From NCBI RefSeq assembly GCF_000350085.1, contig NZ_CAUM01000150.1, positions 90,064-154,063 of the forward strand: a stretch of DNA of 64,000 nucleotides, read 5' to 3'. A program made the position numbers and the translations under genes. Under the pieces are notes generated by a model. It saw only the letters and a list, made by a program, of their open reading frames with translations. It searched no databases and was not told where the DNA came from. Below are positions 16,218 through 24,203 of this stretch, in pieces (the first letter of the stretch is position 1; every line of letters starts with the position of its first letter). The DNA is from Mesorhizobium metallidurans STM 2683 (GTDB lineage: Bacteria; Pseudomonadota; Alphaproteobacteria; Rhizobiales; Rhizobiaceae).

Positions 16218-16559
16218 GTCGCCGCCCCGCACCTGTGGATTTATTTCACTCAAGGTGAACATATTCGTTGCCGATACAATAGCGCAACCGCTGCAACAAC
16301 CCCTGCGTGATGGATTGCCCGGTTTTCCCGCTGTTGGGCCGTGGCCGCTTTTCCCCGAAAGTTGCGATCGCGCAACGCTGTTTCGACGCAAGGCCTGTTG
16401 ACAGCACGGGAGCGCCAATTACTGTCCCTGTCAGTGAAATTTGTTTCGTAAGAGCAATTCCAGGAAAAGTGTGAAACGGTTTTCCTGGGAAAAGCTCGTA
16501 GCGCTTTCCCTTGGGAATTGCGTCAAGACAAAAGTCGAAATCAGAACGGGAGGTCCGCA
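16218..16559. promoter_or_regulatory. Divergent regulatory region between the XRE-cupin gene and tmm
   Basis: 342 bases without a gene. The tmm-proximal third is occupied by a Mesorhizobium-type hairpin repeat at 16452-16522. The rest, including AT-rich 16240-16280 (caaggtgaacatattcgttg), should hold the regulator's promoter. No perfect operator palindrome was found outside the repeat. Confidence 0.5.
16452..16522. repeat. Short hairpin repeat upstream of tmm
   Basis: Inner arms ccaggaaaa and ttttcctgg enclose gtgtgaaacgg; outer arms gcaattcc and ggaattgc enclose the whole. The core aaaagtgtgaa(a/g)cggtttt also occurs at 22414-22463. I recognise this as a dispersed intergenic repeat in Mesorhizobium. 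It lies only about 40 bases before the tmm start, so it would be in the tmm leader if transcription begins upstream of it. Confidence 0.7.
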
Positions 16560-17918
16560 ATGAAAAGTCGTGTTGCCGTCATCGGAGCCGGACCGTCCGG
16601 TCTGGCGCAGCTCAGGGCCTTCAAATCTGCGGCCGACAAGGGCGCCGATATTCCCGAAGTGGTCTGCTTCGAAAAGCAGTCCGACTGGGGCGGGTTGTGG
16701 AACTACACCTGGCGCACCGGTCTCGACGAACATGGCGACCCCGTGCACGGCTCGATGTACCGCTACCTCTGGTCGAACGGGCCGAAGGAATGCCTGGAAT
16801 TCGCCGACTACACGTTCGAGGAGCATTTCGGCCGGCCGATCGGCTCGTACCCGCCGCGTGCCGTGCTGTGGGACTACATCAAGGGCCGCGTCGAGAAGTC
16901 AGGCGTGCGCAAATGGGTGCTCTTCAACAGCCCGGTGCGCATGGTCACTTTCTCGGATGAGACGAAGAAGTTCACCGTCACCGCGCACGACCGCGCCAAC
17001 GACGTCACCTATTCCGAGGAATTCGACAATGTCGTCGTCGCCTCCGGGCATTTCTCGGTGCCCAACGTTCCCTATTTCGAAGGCTTCTCGACCTTCAACG
17101 GCCGCATCCTGCACAGCCATGATTTCCGCGACGCCATGGAATTCAAGGGCAAGGACATATTGATCATCGGCCGCTCCTATTCGGCCGAGGACATCGGCTC
17201 GCAATGCTACAAATACGGCGCCAAATCCATCACCTCCAGCTACCGCTCCAAGCCGATGGGCTTCAAATGGCCGGAGAATTGGAAGGAAGTGCCGCTGCTG
17301 CAGAAGGTCGTCGGCAAGACCGCGCATTTCAAGGACGGCACCACCAGGGATGTCGACGCCATCATCCTGTGCACGGGCTACCTCCATTCCTTCCCGTTCC
17401 TCACCGACGATTTGAAGCTCAAGACCGCCAACCGCATGTGGCCGGACGGCATCTACGAAGGCGTCGTCTGGGAGAAGAACCCGCAGCTGTCCTATATCGG
17501 CATGCAGGACCAGTTCTACACCTTCAACATGTTCGATGCGCAGGCCTGGTTCGCCCGCGACGTCATCATGGGCCGCATCAAGCTGCCTTCGGCAGAGGCG
17601 ATGGCGGCGCATGGCGCGAAATGGCGGGCGCGCGAGGAGACGCTGGAAGACGCCGAGCAGATGATCTGGTTCCAGGGCGACTACACCAAGGGATTGATGG
17701 ACCAGACCGATTATCCCGGCTTCGATGTCGAGGCAGTCAACCAGACCTTCATGGAGTGGGAGCATCACAAGGTGGAGGACATTATGAGCTTCCGCGATCA
17801 CGCCTATCGCTCGCTGATGACCGGCACGATGGCGCCGCTGCACCATACTCCCTGGCTGCAGGCGATGGATGATTCGATGGAGAGCTATCTCGAAGTGAAG
17901 GGGGTTGCGGCGGAGTAG
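16560..17918 (+). CDS. tmm: Trimethylamine monooxygenase Tmm
   Basis: 452 residues, a class B flavin monooxygenase. Seen in order: FAD site VIGAGPSGLAQLRAF at residue 7, the FMO fingerprint region FNGRILHSHDFRD near 179, the NADPH site LIIGRSYSAEDIGSQCYKYG near 201, and a C-terminal region with WFQGDYTKGLMDQTDYPGFD. The SYSAEDIG sequence and length fit bacterial Tmm, which oxidises trimethylamine to trimethylamine N-oxide and can also act on other amines and dimethyl sulfide. The start at 16560 follows GGGAGG; an earlier ATG lacks support. It is convergent with the TMAO-type transporter genes downstream. Confidence 0.9.
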   Translation: MKSRVAVIGAGPSGLAQLRAFKSAADKGADIPEVVCFEKQSDWGGLWNYTWRTGLDEHGDPVHGSMYRYLWSNGPKECLEFADYTFEEHFGRPIGSYPPRAVLWDYIKGRVEKSGVRKWVLFNSPVRMVTFSDETKKFTVTAHDRANDVTYSEEFDNVVVASGHFSVPNVPYFEGFSTFNGRILHSHDFRDAMEFKGKDILIIGRSYSAEDIGSQCYKYGAKSITSSYRSKPMGFKWPENWKEVPLLQKVVGKTAHFKDGTTRDVDAIILCTGYLHSFPFLTDDLKLKTANRMWPDGIYEGVVWEKNPQLSYIGMQDQFYTFNMFDAQAWFARDVIMGRIKLPSAEAMAAHGAKWRAREETLEDAEQMIWFQGDYTKGLMDQTDYPGFDVEAVNQTFMEWEHHKVEDIMSFRDHAYRSLMTGTMAPLHHTPWLQAMDDSMESYLEVKGVAAE

Positions 17919-17933
17919 CCGTCGCGCTTCCAG

Positions 17934-19913
17934 CTACCCCAGCCTTGCCCGTGCCTTCGCCGTCCAGGCGTTGAACAGCCGGTCGGCGACGATGCCGATG
18001 AACGCGATGGCGAGGCCCGCGACGATGCCGCGGCCGGAATCGGCCTTGGACAGCGCGATGAACACCTCCTGGCCGAGATCGCGGGTGCCGACCATGGCGC
18101 AGATGATGATCATCGCCAGCGCCATCAGGATCGTCTGGTTGACGCCGAGCATGATCTCAGGCAGCGCCAGCGGCAATTGCACGCGAAAGAAAGTTTGGCG
18201 CGGAGTGCAGCCCGAGACCTTGGCTGCCTCGATCAGCGCCGGCGGCACCTGCCGGATGCCGAGATTGGTGTAGCGGATGGCCGGCACCACGGCGAACGCG
18301 ACAGTGGCGATCATCGCGGTGACGTCGCCGACCCTGAACAGCATCACCACCGGAATGATGAAGCAGAAGGACGGCAGCACCTGCAGCGTGTCGATGATGG
18401 GCGTCACGATCTTCTCGAAGCGGTCGCTGCGCGCCGCCATCAGCCCGACGGGAATGCCGATCAGGCAAGCGATGAAGGCCGAAATGCCGCAGAGATAGAC
18501 CGTCGCCATGGTCTTTTCCCAAAGGCCGGTAACGGCGCAGAAGGCGGTCAGCGCGGCGACGAGAGCAGCGAGGCGCAGGCCTGAAAGCTGGTAGCCGGCA
18601 AGGCCGAGCAGGAATACTGCCCCCAGCCATGGAAAGCCTTCGCAGAAGGCGCGCACCGGGTTCAGCACATTGAGGATGAGCGCCACTCGGAAGGCTTCGA
18701 TCGTGTCGAAGAAATTGAGCGTGATCCAGTTCACCGCTGCCTTCCAAAGCGGCGCGGTGGTGAGGGTCATCGCCTTCGGCAGCGCCGCGAAGGCCGGCAC
18801 GAACAGGCCAAGCAGCGTGGTGATGGCGAGGATGGCGATTGCCAGCGTCAGGTTGGGGTAGCGCCGCCAGAAGCTCGGGCTCACCTCCTGATAGACATGG
18901 CCCTGCGCGTGGTTGCGCGCGATGGCCTGGCTCAGCCGGTCGAGCGCGATGGCCAGCGCGACGATGGCCAGGCCGGCCTCCATCGCCTCGCCGACCTTCA
19001 GCGCCCTGAGCGCCAGCAGCACGTCGTAGCCGAGGCCGCCGGCGCCGATCATCGAGGCGATGATCACCATGTTCAGCGCCAGCATGATGACCTGGTTGAC
19101 GCCGACCATCAGCGTCGGCCGCGCCGAGGGCAACAGCACCTTCCACAGTTTCTGCCGCGCCGTGCAGCCGGCCATCTCGCTGAAATCGTCGATTTCGGAC
19201 GGCACCCTGGACAGGCCGAGCATCGTCGCCCGCACCATCGGCGGCGTCGCGAAAATCGCCGTCGCGATCATCGCCGAGACCGGGCTGTTACCGAACAGAA
19301 GCAGCATCGGGATCAGGTAGGCGAAGGTCGGGATCGTCTGCATCAGGTCGAGGGCAGGGGAGACGATGAGCCTCTCGGCCCATGGCTTGCGCCATGCCCA
19401 GATGCCGACGAACAGGCCGGTGACGATGCAGAACGGCACCGCGATCGAGATCAGCCCGAGCGTCAGCATGGCGCTGGTCCATTGGCCGAACAGCGCGATG
19501 TAGAGGAAGCAGCCGCCGACCAGCGCGCCGAGTTTTCGGCCGCCGGCTGCATTACCTGCGAGGAAGGCAGCAGCGCAAATCCCGACCCAGGACAGGCGGG
19601 GCAGGGTGAAGGCGTCGGCGCCGTGGCCGATCTTGAAATTCTTGGCCAGAAGATTGAGCGCGAAATCGAGCGGCACGCCGAGCACGGCGGTGATCGAACG
19701 GGTCAGCCAGGAGAAGTTCGACTTTATCCAGCGCATCAGCGCGCTGACCCAGTCGGCAACCGGGACGACCGCCTCGGCCGGATAGTTGACGGCCCATGCC
19801 ATGCTATCCCGCAACAGGAAGACGACCAGCACGGCGGCAAGCGCCAAGGCCCAGATCGCCAGCCAGCGTTGAACCGGCGGCCTGGATGCGCTGGCGCTTG
19901 CGGTCACCGTCAT
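17934..19913 (-). CDS. tmoV: TMAO/quaternary amine ABC transporter permease, two fused permease domains
   Basis: 659 residues with two full membrane-permease domains in one chain. The first has the EAA-type loop EMAGCTARQKLWKVLLPSA near residue 250, the second AAKVSGCTPRQTFFRVQLPL near residue 580; each is followed by a GVNQ motif, so the halves are homologous. OpuA-like transporters normally use one such gene per domain. The start overlaps the ATPase stop (ATGA). With tmm next door the substrate is probably TMAO, with choline or betaine as alternatives. I give the ATPase and permease letters from memory; they may be swapped in the literature. Confidence 0.82.
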   Translation of the reverse strand: MTVTASASASRPPVQRWLAIWALALAAVLVVFLLRDSMAWAVNYPAEAVVPVADWVSALMRWIKSNFSWLTRSITAVLGVPLDFALNLLAKNFKIGHGADAFTLPRLSWVGICAAAFLAGNAAGGRKLGALVGGCFLYIALFGQWTSAMLTLGLISIAVPFCIVTGLFVGIWAWRKPWAERLIVSPALDLMQTIPTFAYLIPMLLLFGNSPVSAMIATAIFATPPMVRATMLGLSRVPSEIDDFSEMAGCTARQKLWKVLLPSARPTLMVGVNQVIMLALNMVIIASMIGAGGLGYDVLLALRALKVGEAMEAGLAIVALAIALDRLSQAIARNHAQGHVYQEVSPSFWRRYPNLTLAIAILAITTLLGLFVPAFAALPKAMTLTTAPLWKAAVNWITLNFFDTIEAFRVALILNVLNPVRAFCEGFPWLGAVFLLGLAGYQLSGLRLAALVAALTAFCAVTGLWEKTMATVYLCGISAFIACLIGIPVGLMAARSDRFEKIVTPIIDTLQVLPSFCFIIPVVMLFRVGDVTAMIATVAFAVVPAIRYTNLGIRQVPPALIEAAKVSGCTPRQTFFRVQLPLALPEIMLGVNQTILMALAMIIICAMVGTRDLGQEVFIALSKADSGRGIVAGLAIAFIGIVADRLFNAWTAKARARLG

Positions 19914-20989
19914 GCGCCGGCTCTCGGGCGCTCTATGCCGGCCAGAAGATCGATTACCGCTTGCGGCGTCACTTCGCCGATCGGCTTGCCGGTGCCGTTG
20001 ACCACGGCGAACGGCTTGCCGGCGGCAACGATATCAGCCGAGAAGCTCGATATTCTGGCGTCCGGCGCCACCGTGCCGCCATGCTCTGAGCCATCGCAGG
20101 CGCGCATCAGGCTCCTTGCCGAGATCACCTTGGCGCGGTGGACATCGCGGGTGAATTCGGCGACATAGTCGGTCGCCGGATTGACCACCAGCTCCTCCGG
20201 CGTGCCGATCTGGATGACCTCGCCGTCCTTCATGATGGCGATGCGGTCGGCCAGCCGGATGGCCTCGTCGAAATCGTGGGTGATGAAGACGATGGTCTTG
20301 TGCAGCATGGTCTGCAGCCGCATCAGCTCATCCTGCATCTCGCGGCGGATCAGCGGATCGAGCGCCGAGAACGGCTCGTCGAGGAACCAGACTTCCGGCT
20401 TGGTGGCGAGGCTGCGGGCGATGCCGACGCGCTGCTGCTGGCCGCCGGACAGTTCGCGCGGATAGAAATGCTCGCGGCCGCCTAAGCCCACAAGTTCGAT
20501 CACTTCGCGCGCGCGCGCCTCGCGCGTCGGCCGGTCCTGCCCCTGGATGCCGAGCGGAAAGGCGATGTTCTCCAGCACGTTGAGATGCGGCAGCAGGGCA
20601 AAATTCTGGAACACCATGCCCATGCGATGGCGTCTGAGTTCGATCAGCGCGGCATCGGATATCTTGAGCAGATCCTTGCCCTCGAACTCGACCTTGCCAT
20701 GCGTCGGCTCGACCAGCCGCGACATGCAGCGCACCAGCGTCGACTTGCCCGATCCCGAAAGCCCCATGATGATAAAGATCTCACCTTGGCGGATTTCGAG
20801 GTCGACGGCGCGCACCGCGCCGACCAGTCCGGCCGCAGCGACCTCCGCCATGCTGGCCTTGCCGTCGCGCTGGCGGATGAAATGCGCCGCGTTCGATCCG
20901 AACAGCTTCCAGACATTGCGGCAGGCGAGTTTTATCGGCCCCTTCGGCGTGCCCGCCACCTTTGACCCCTGTTCAGCCTTGTCCGTCAT
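19910..20989 (-). CDS. tmoW: TMAO/quaternary amine ABC transporter ATP-binding protein
   Basis: 359 residues. Walker A is GLSGSGKSTLVRC, the signature is LSGGQQQRVGIARSLA and Walker B is VWFLDEPFSALD. A C-terminal extension of about 90 residues (AVVNGTGKPIGEVTPQAVID) has the look of the CBS-like regulatory module seen in glycine betaine importers, which often gate by ionic strength. The start at 20989 (MTDKAEQG) follows AGAAGGAC; a start 24 bases upstream is possible. It stands between the binding protein and the fused permease. Confidence 0.85.
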   Translation of the reverse strand: MTDKAEQGSKVAGTPKGPIKLACRNVWKLFGSNAAHFIRQRDGKASMAEVAAAGLVGAVRAVDLEIRQGEIFIIMGLSGSGKSTLVRCMSRLVEPTHGKVEFEGKDLLKISDAALIELRRHRMGMVFQNFALLPHLNVLENIAFPLGIQGQDRPTREARAREVIELVGLGGREHFYPRELSGGQQQRVGIARSLATKPEVWFLDEPFSALDPLIRREMQDELMRLQTMLHKTIVFITHDFDEAIRLADRIAIMKDGEVIQIGTPEELVVNPATDYVAEFTRDVHRAKVISARSLMRACDGSEHGGTVAPDARISSFSADIVAAGKPFAVVNGTGKPIGEVTPQAVIDLLAGIERPRAGA

Positions 20990-21065
20990 CCAATCGTCCT
21001 TCTGGAACATCAAGAATTGAGGCCCGGCTGGTCAACAGCCGGGTCTCACCTCTCCAGTCGAACGA

Positions 21066-22040
21066 TCACTGCGCCCAGGCTTTCCAATCGGCCTCGTGGG
21101 CGGCTATCCAGGCAGCGGCAACCTCCTCCGGCGTCTTGCCGCCGAGATCGATGTCGCCACTCATCTTGTTAAGCTCGTCGGTGTCGACCGTGTAGGCCTT
21201 CGCCACCTTGTAGGCGACCGGCCATTTGTCCTTCATGCCGGCCCAGGAATATTTCCATATCTCGCCATGCGGCTTGCCGCAGTCGTATTTGGCGTCGGGG
21301 TTCGTGCCCCATTTCGGGTCGCTGTAGCATTCCGGCGTATATTCGGGGAATTCGATCCATTCGCCCTTGTATTTGGCTGGCGCCCAGTGTGGCGAATAGA
21401 CCCAAAGCATGATCGGCGCCTTGCGCTGATAGGCGGAATCGAGTTCCGCGAACATCGCCGCGTCGGTGCCGGCATGGATGACGGTGAAGGGCAGTTTCAG
21501 CGCCTCGACGCGTTCGTCGTCGAAGCCTTCCCAGGTTACTGGGCCGCCGAGATAACGGCCCTTCGGCGCCGTCTCGGCCGTCGAGAACGCTTCAGCGCAT
21601 TTGGGATCCTTCAGCGCTTCCCAATTGGGCAGTCCGGGGCATTTCTCCTTCATATATTCGGGAAACCACCATTCTTCCTTGGCCTTGGGCCCAAGTTTGC
21701 CGAGCCGTTCGGTCTGCCCGGTCGCATCGGAGGCCTTCATGGCTTCGCCGGCGGTCGTGTCCCAGAACTCCATGCCGACATCGAGGTCGCCATTGGTGAG
21801 GCCGGTGGTCAGGCTGGAGAGATAGTCGGCGGTCGGGTACTCGACCGTGTAGCCGAGCTTTTCAAGGATGCCGCCGAGGATCTTGGCGTTCAGATTGACG
21901 CTGGTCCAGTCGAACAACGCGATCTTGATCGGGTCGTTGGATTCTGGTGCGGCCGCTTGCGCCGCCGGCGTCAGTGTGCTTGCCGCGGCAAGCACGAAGG
22001 CTCCCATTGATGCTTTGGAAATCATGCTCCGAAGTGACAT
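21066..22040 (-). CDS. tmoX: Periplasmic TMAO/quaternary amine binding protein TmoX-like
   Basis: 324 residues with a Sec signal peptide ending LTPAAQA, then an OpuAC-type substrate-binding fold (IKIALFDWTSVNLNAKILGG). It is rich in tryptophan (EFWDTT, EEWWFPEYM, GPVTWEGF, HWAPAKYKGEWIEF), as expected for an aromatic cage that holds a trimethylammonium group. The start at 22040 follows CAGGAG; a longer frame upstream is not supported. As first gene of the operon it would be the most abundant product. TMAO is inferred from tmm and dmm nearby. Confidence 0.85.
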   Translation of the reverse strand: MSLRSMISKASMGAFVLAAASTLTPAAQAAAPESNDPIKIALFDWTSVNLNAKILGGILEKLGYTVEYPTADYLSSLTTGLTNGDLDVGMEFWDTTAGEAMKASDATGQTERLGKLGPKAKEEWWFPEYMKEKCPGLPNWEALKDPKCAEAFSTAETAPKGRYLGGPVTWEGFDDERVEALKLPFTVIHAGTDAAMFAELDSAYQRKAPIMLWVYSPHWAPAKYKGEWIEFPEYTPECYSDPKWGTNPDAKYDCGKPHGEIWKYSWAGMKDKWPVAYKVAKAYTVDTDELNKMSGDIDLGGKTPEEVAAAWIAAHEADWKAWAQ

Positions 22041-22513
22041 GCTTGTTCTCCTGTCAAGCTCTGGTGAAGATTCGTTCCCTTTTCGCGTCTTTTTCTGATT
22101 GTGTTGGAAAAGCTGGTCGCTGCGCAAGGCCTTGACGCCACAATGCTATCGCCGCCGATGCCGGCGCGGAAGGGTGACGCCAAATCTGATCAGGATGTCG
22201 TGCGGGGACGGGCCGCGTCATGGCATCAGGTGGGGTGCTGCGTAAGCAGTCGTCCGCGGATCGATCGTTGGTCGTGCGGTGCTCCGAAACCTGCGAGCCA
22301 TCAAGGTCCCATGATCTCGGCTGCCGGTCGGACAATCGCCGGCTGGCCGAGGCCTTTCATGAGATGAAATTATATATACCAACGTTCATGTCACGCAACG
22401 CATATTGCTATCAGAGCATCGGACCGAAAAGTGTGAAGCGGTTTTTCGGATAATCCGACGCTCCAGCAAGGAACATCGTGCAATTCGAACGGGATGCTGC
22501 CGTTCGGCCATCC
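22041..22513. other. Intergenic region upstream of tmoX
   Basis: About 470 bases separate tmoX from the dehydrogenase gene that ends at 22514. The part next to tmoX should hold its promoter (AT-rich around 22070-22100), and 22360-22410 is another AT-rich stretch. A hairpin repeat occupies 22414-22463. No gene with convincing codon use was seen on either strand. Confidence 0.55.
22414..22463. repeat. Short hairpin repeat, relative of the one before tmm
   Basis: Fifty bases starting gagcatcgga and ending tccgacgctc. Inner arms ccgaaaa and tttttcgg flank gtgtgaagcg, the same core as at 16452-16522. It follows the 3' end of the dehydrogenase operon at a distance of about 50 bases and may act as its transcript end. 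Confidence 0.65.
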
Positions 22514-23299
22514 TCACGACATGATCAGTCCGCCATCGACATTGATGGTCTGGCCGGTGATGTAGGCCGCGTCGTCGCTGGCCAGGAAGCTAACCAGGCC
22601 GGAAACGTCTTCGCCGCTGCCGGCGCGGCCCATCGGGATGTTCTCGACCCATTCGGCCATCAGTTCGCCGGGCTTGTAGTCGCCCATCAGCTTGCCCCAG
22701 GCGGCGTCGTTGTAGGCCCACATGTCGGTGTCGATGATGCCGGGGCAAATCGCGTTGACGGTGATCTTCTCCTTGGCCACTTCCTTGGCGAGGCTCTGGG
22801 TGATGCCGACGACGCCGAATTTCGACGCTGCGTAGTGCGGCGTATAGATGAAACCCTGCCGCGCCTGGCCGGAAGCGGTGTTGATCAGGCGTCCGCCCCC
22901 GCCATGCTTGCGCATGCGCGCGATTGCCTCCTGGCAGCACAGGAACACGCCCTTGGTGTTGACCGCCATCACCTTGTCCCATTCGGCCTCGGTCATCGCC
23001 TCGATCCTGGCGATGGTGATGACGCCGGCATTCTGCACCGAGATGTCGACGCGGCCGAACTGCTGCTCGGCGAGATCGTAGAGCGCGGCGACCTCCTCCT
23101 TCCTGGTCACGTCCATCCGCAGCGACGCCACCTTGGCGCCTTCCGCCTTCAGGCCGGCGGCGACCTCATCGACACGCGGGTCGATGGCACTGACGACGAC
23201 GGCGGCACCCTCCGCAGCGAAGCGCCTGGCCATGGCGGCGCCGATGCCGCCGCTGGCGCCCGTGATGACCGCCGTCTTCCCTTGAAACCGCTTCTGCAC
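22514..23299 (-). CDS. Short-chain dehydrogenase/reductase
   Basis: 261 residues of the classical SDR family: nucleotide motif TGASGGIGAAMARRF at residue 14, QNAGV near 90, and active-site Tyr and Lys in YTPHYAASKFGV. NAD(P)-dependent oxidation of a sugar alcohol or reduction of a keto sugar is expected. The start is a GTG (VQKRFQGK read as M), with AGGAAA just upstream. It lies 12 bases after a second SDR gene in a ribose-type transporter operon. The substrate cannot be told from sequence; sorbitol, xylitol or glucitol-type dehydrogenases have this form. Confidence 0.85.
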   Translation of the reverse strand: MQKRFQGKTAVITGASGGIGAAMARRFAAEGAAVVVSAIDPRVDEVAAGLKAEGAKVASLRMDVTRKEEVAALYDLAEQQFGRVDISVQNAGVITIARIEAMTEAEWDKVMAVNTKGVFLCCQEAIARMRKHGGGGRLINTASGQARQGFIYTPHYAASKFGVVGITQSLAKEVAKEKITVNAICPGIIDTDMWAYNDAAWGKLMGDYKPGELMAEWVENIPMGRAGSGEDVSGLVSFLASDDAAYITGQTINVDGGLIMS

Positions 23300-23311
23300 T
23301 TTCCTGTTCTC

Positions 23312-24076
23312 CTACCAGCAGACAAAGCCGCCATCGACGATCAGGTCGATGCCGGTGACGAAACTCGAAGCACGGCTGGCCAGGAACACGGTCGGGCCGA
23401 CCATCTCCTCCGGCGTCGCCATGCGTCCCATCGGCGTGTCGCGCTCGAAGATCTTGATCTGCTCGGCAACCTCCGGCCGCCTGTTCATCGGCGTCAGCGT
23501 GTAGCCTGGGCTGACCACGTTGACGCGCAGGCCGCGATCGGCCCATTCCATGGCGAGGCTCTTCGACATGTGGATGACGGCCGCCTTCGACGAATTGTAA
23601 TGCGCCTGGGTCAGGCCGCGATTGACGATCGAGCCTGACATAGAGGCGATGTTGATGATCGAGCCCTTGCGCCGTTTGAGCATGGTTCGCGCCTCGGCCT
23701 GGCAGGACAGGAACACGCCGCCGACATTGACGTCGTAGAGCTTCCGCCACTTTTCATGCGACAGCGTCTCGGCCGGCTCAGCTCCGGCGATCCCGGCATT
23801 GTTGACGGCGATGCTCAGCGCGCCGAGTTCCTTTTCCGTGCGCTCGACCGCCGCCGCCAGATCGTTTTCGGAAGTCACCGTCCCGGTCAGCACCAGCGCC
23901 TTGCGGCCAAGCGCCGTGATCTTCTGCGCCGTCTCTTCCAGTCCGCCTTTGGAGGCGTGGCCGAAGCAGGCGATGTCGGCGCCGGCTTCGGCAAGCCCGA
24001 TGGCGATCGCCTGGCCGATGCCGCTGCCGGCGCCGGTTACCAGCGCCACCTCTTCATGAAGATCGAATAATGTCAT
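23312..24076 (-). CDS. Short-chain dehydrogenase/reductase
   Basis: 254 residues. The cofactor motif is GAGSGIGQAIAIGLAEAG, followed by NNAGIAGAEP and the active-site YNSSKAAV. It resembles 2-deoxy-gluconate or gluconate 5-dehydrogenase-type SDRs, although that cannot be fixed by eye. Its partner SDR starts 12 bases downstream, so the pair could carry out successive oxidation and reduction of one substrate. A 127-base gap separates it from the ATPase gene upstream. Confidence 0.85.
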   Translation of the reverse strand: MTLFDLHEEVALVTGAGSGIGQAIAIGLAEAGADIACFGHASKGGLEETAQKITALGRKALVLTGTVTSENDLAAAVERTEKELGALSIAVNNAGIAGAEPAETLSHEKWRKLYDVNVGGVFLSCQAEARTMLKRRKGSIINIASMSGSIVNRGLTQAHYNSSKAAVIHMSKSLAMEWADRGLRVNVVSPGYTLTPMNRRPEVAEQIKIFERDTPMGRMATPEEMVGPTVFLASRASSFVTGIDLIVDGGFVCW

Positions 24077-24203
24077 CGTCGGTTCCTCTGCTCCAACCGC
24101 CGTCCTCTGAAATGAAGGAGCGCCAGTTCTGCTGGCGCCCCGCGCGGTCCGGTGCCTGGGAGGGTATCACCTGCTGCGCTTTGTTCCGATTCCTTGCCGT
24201 ACC

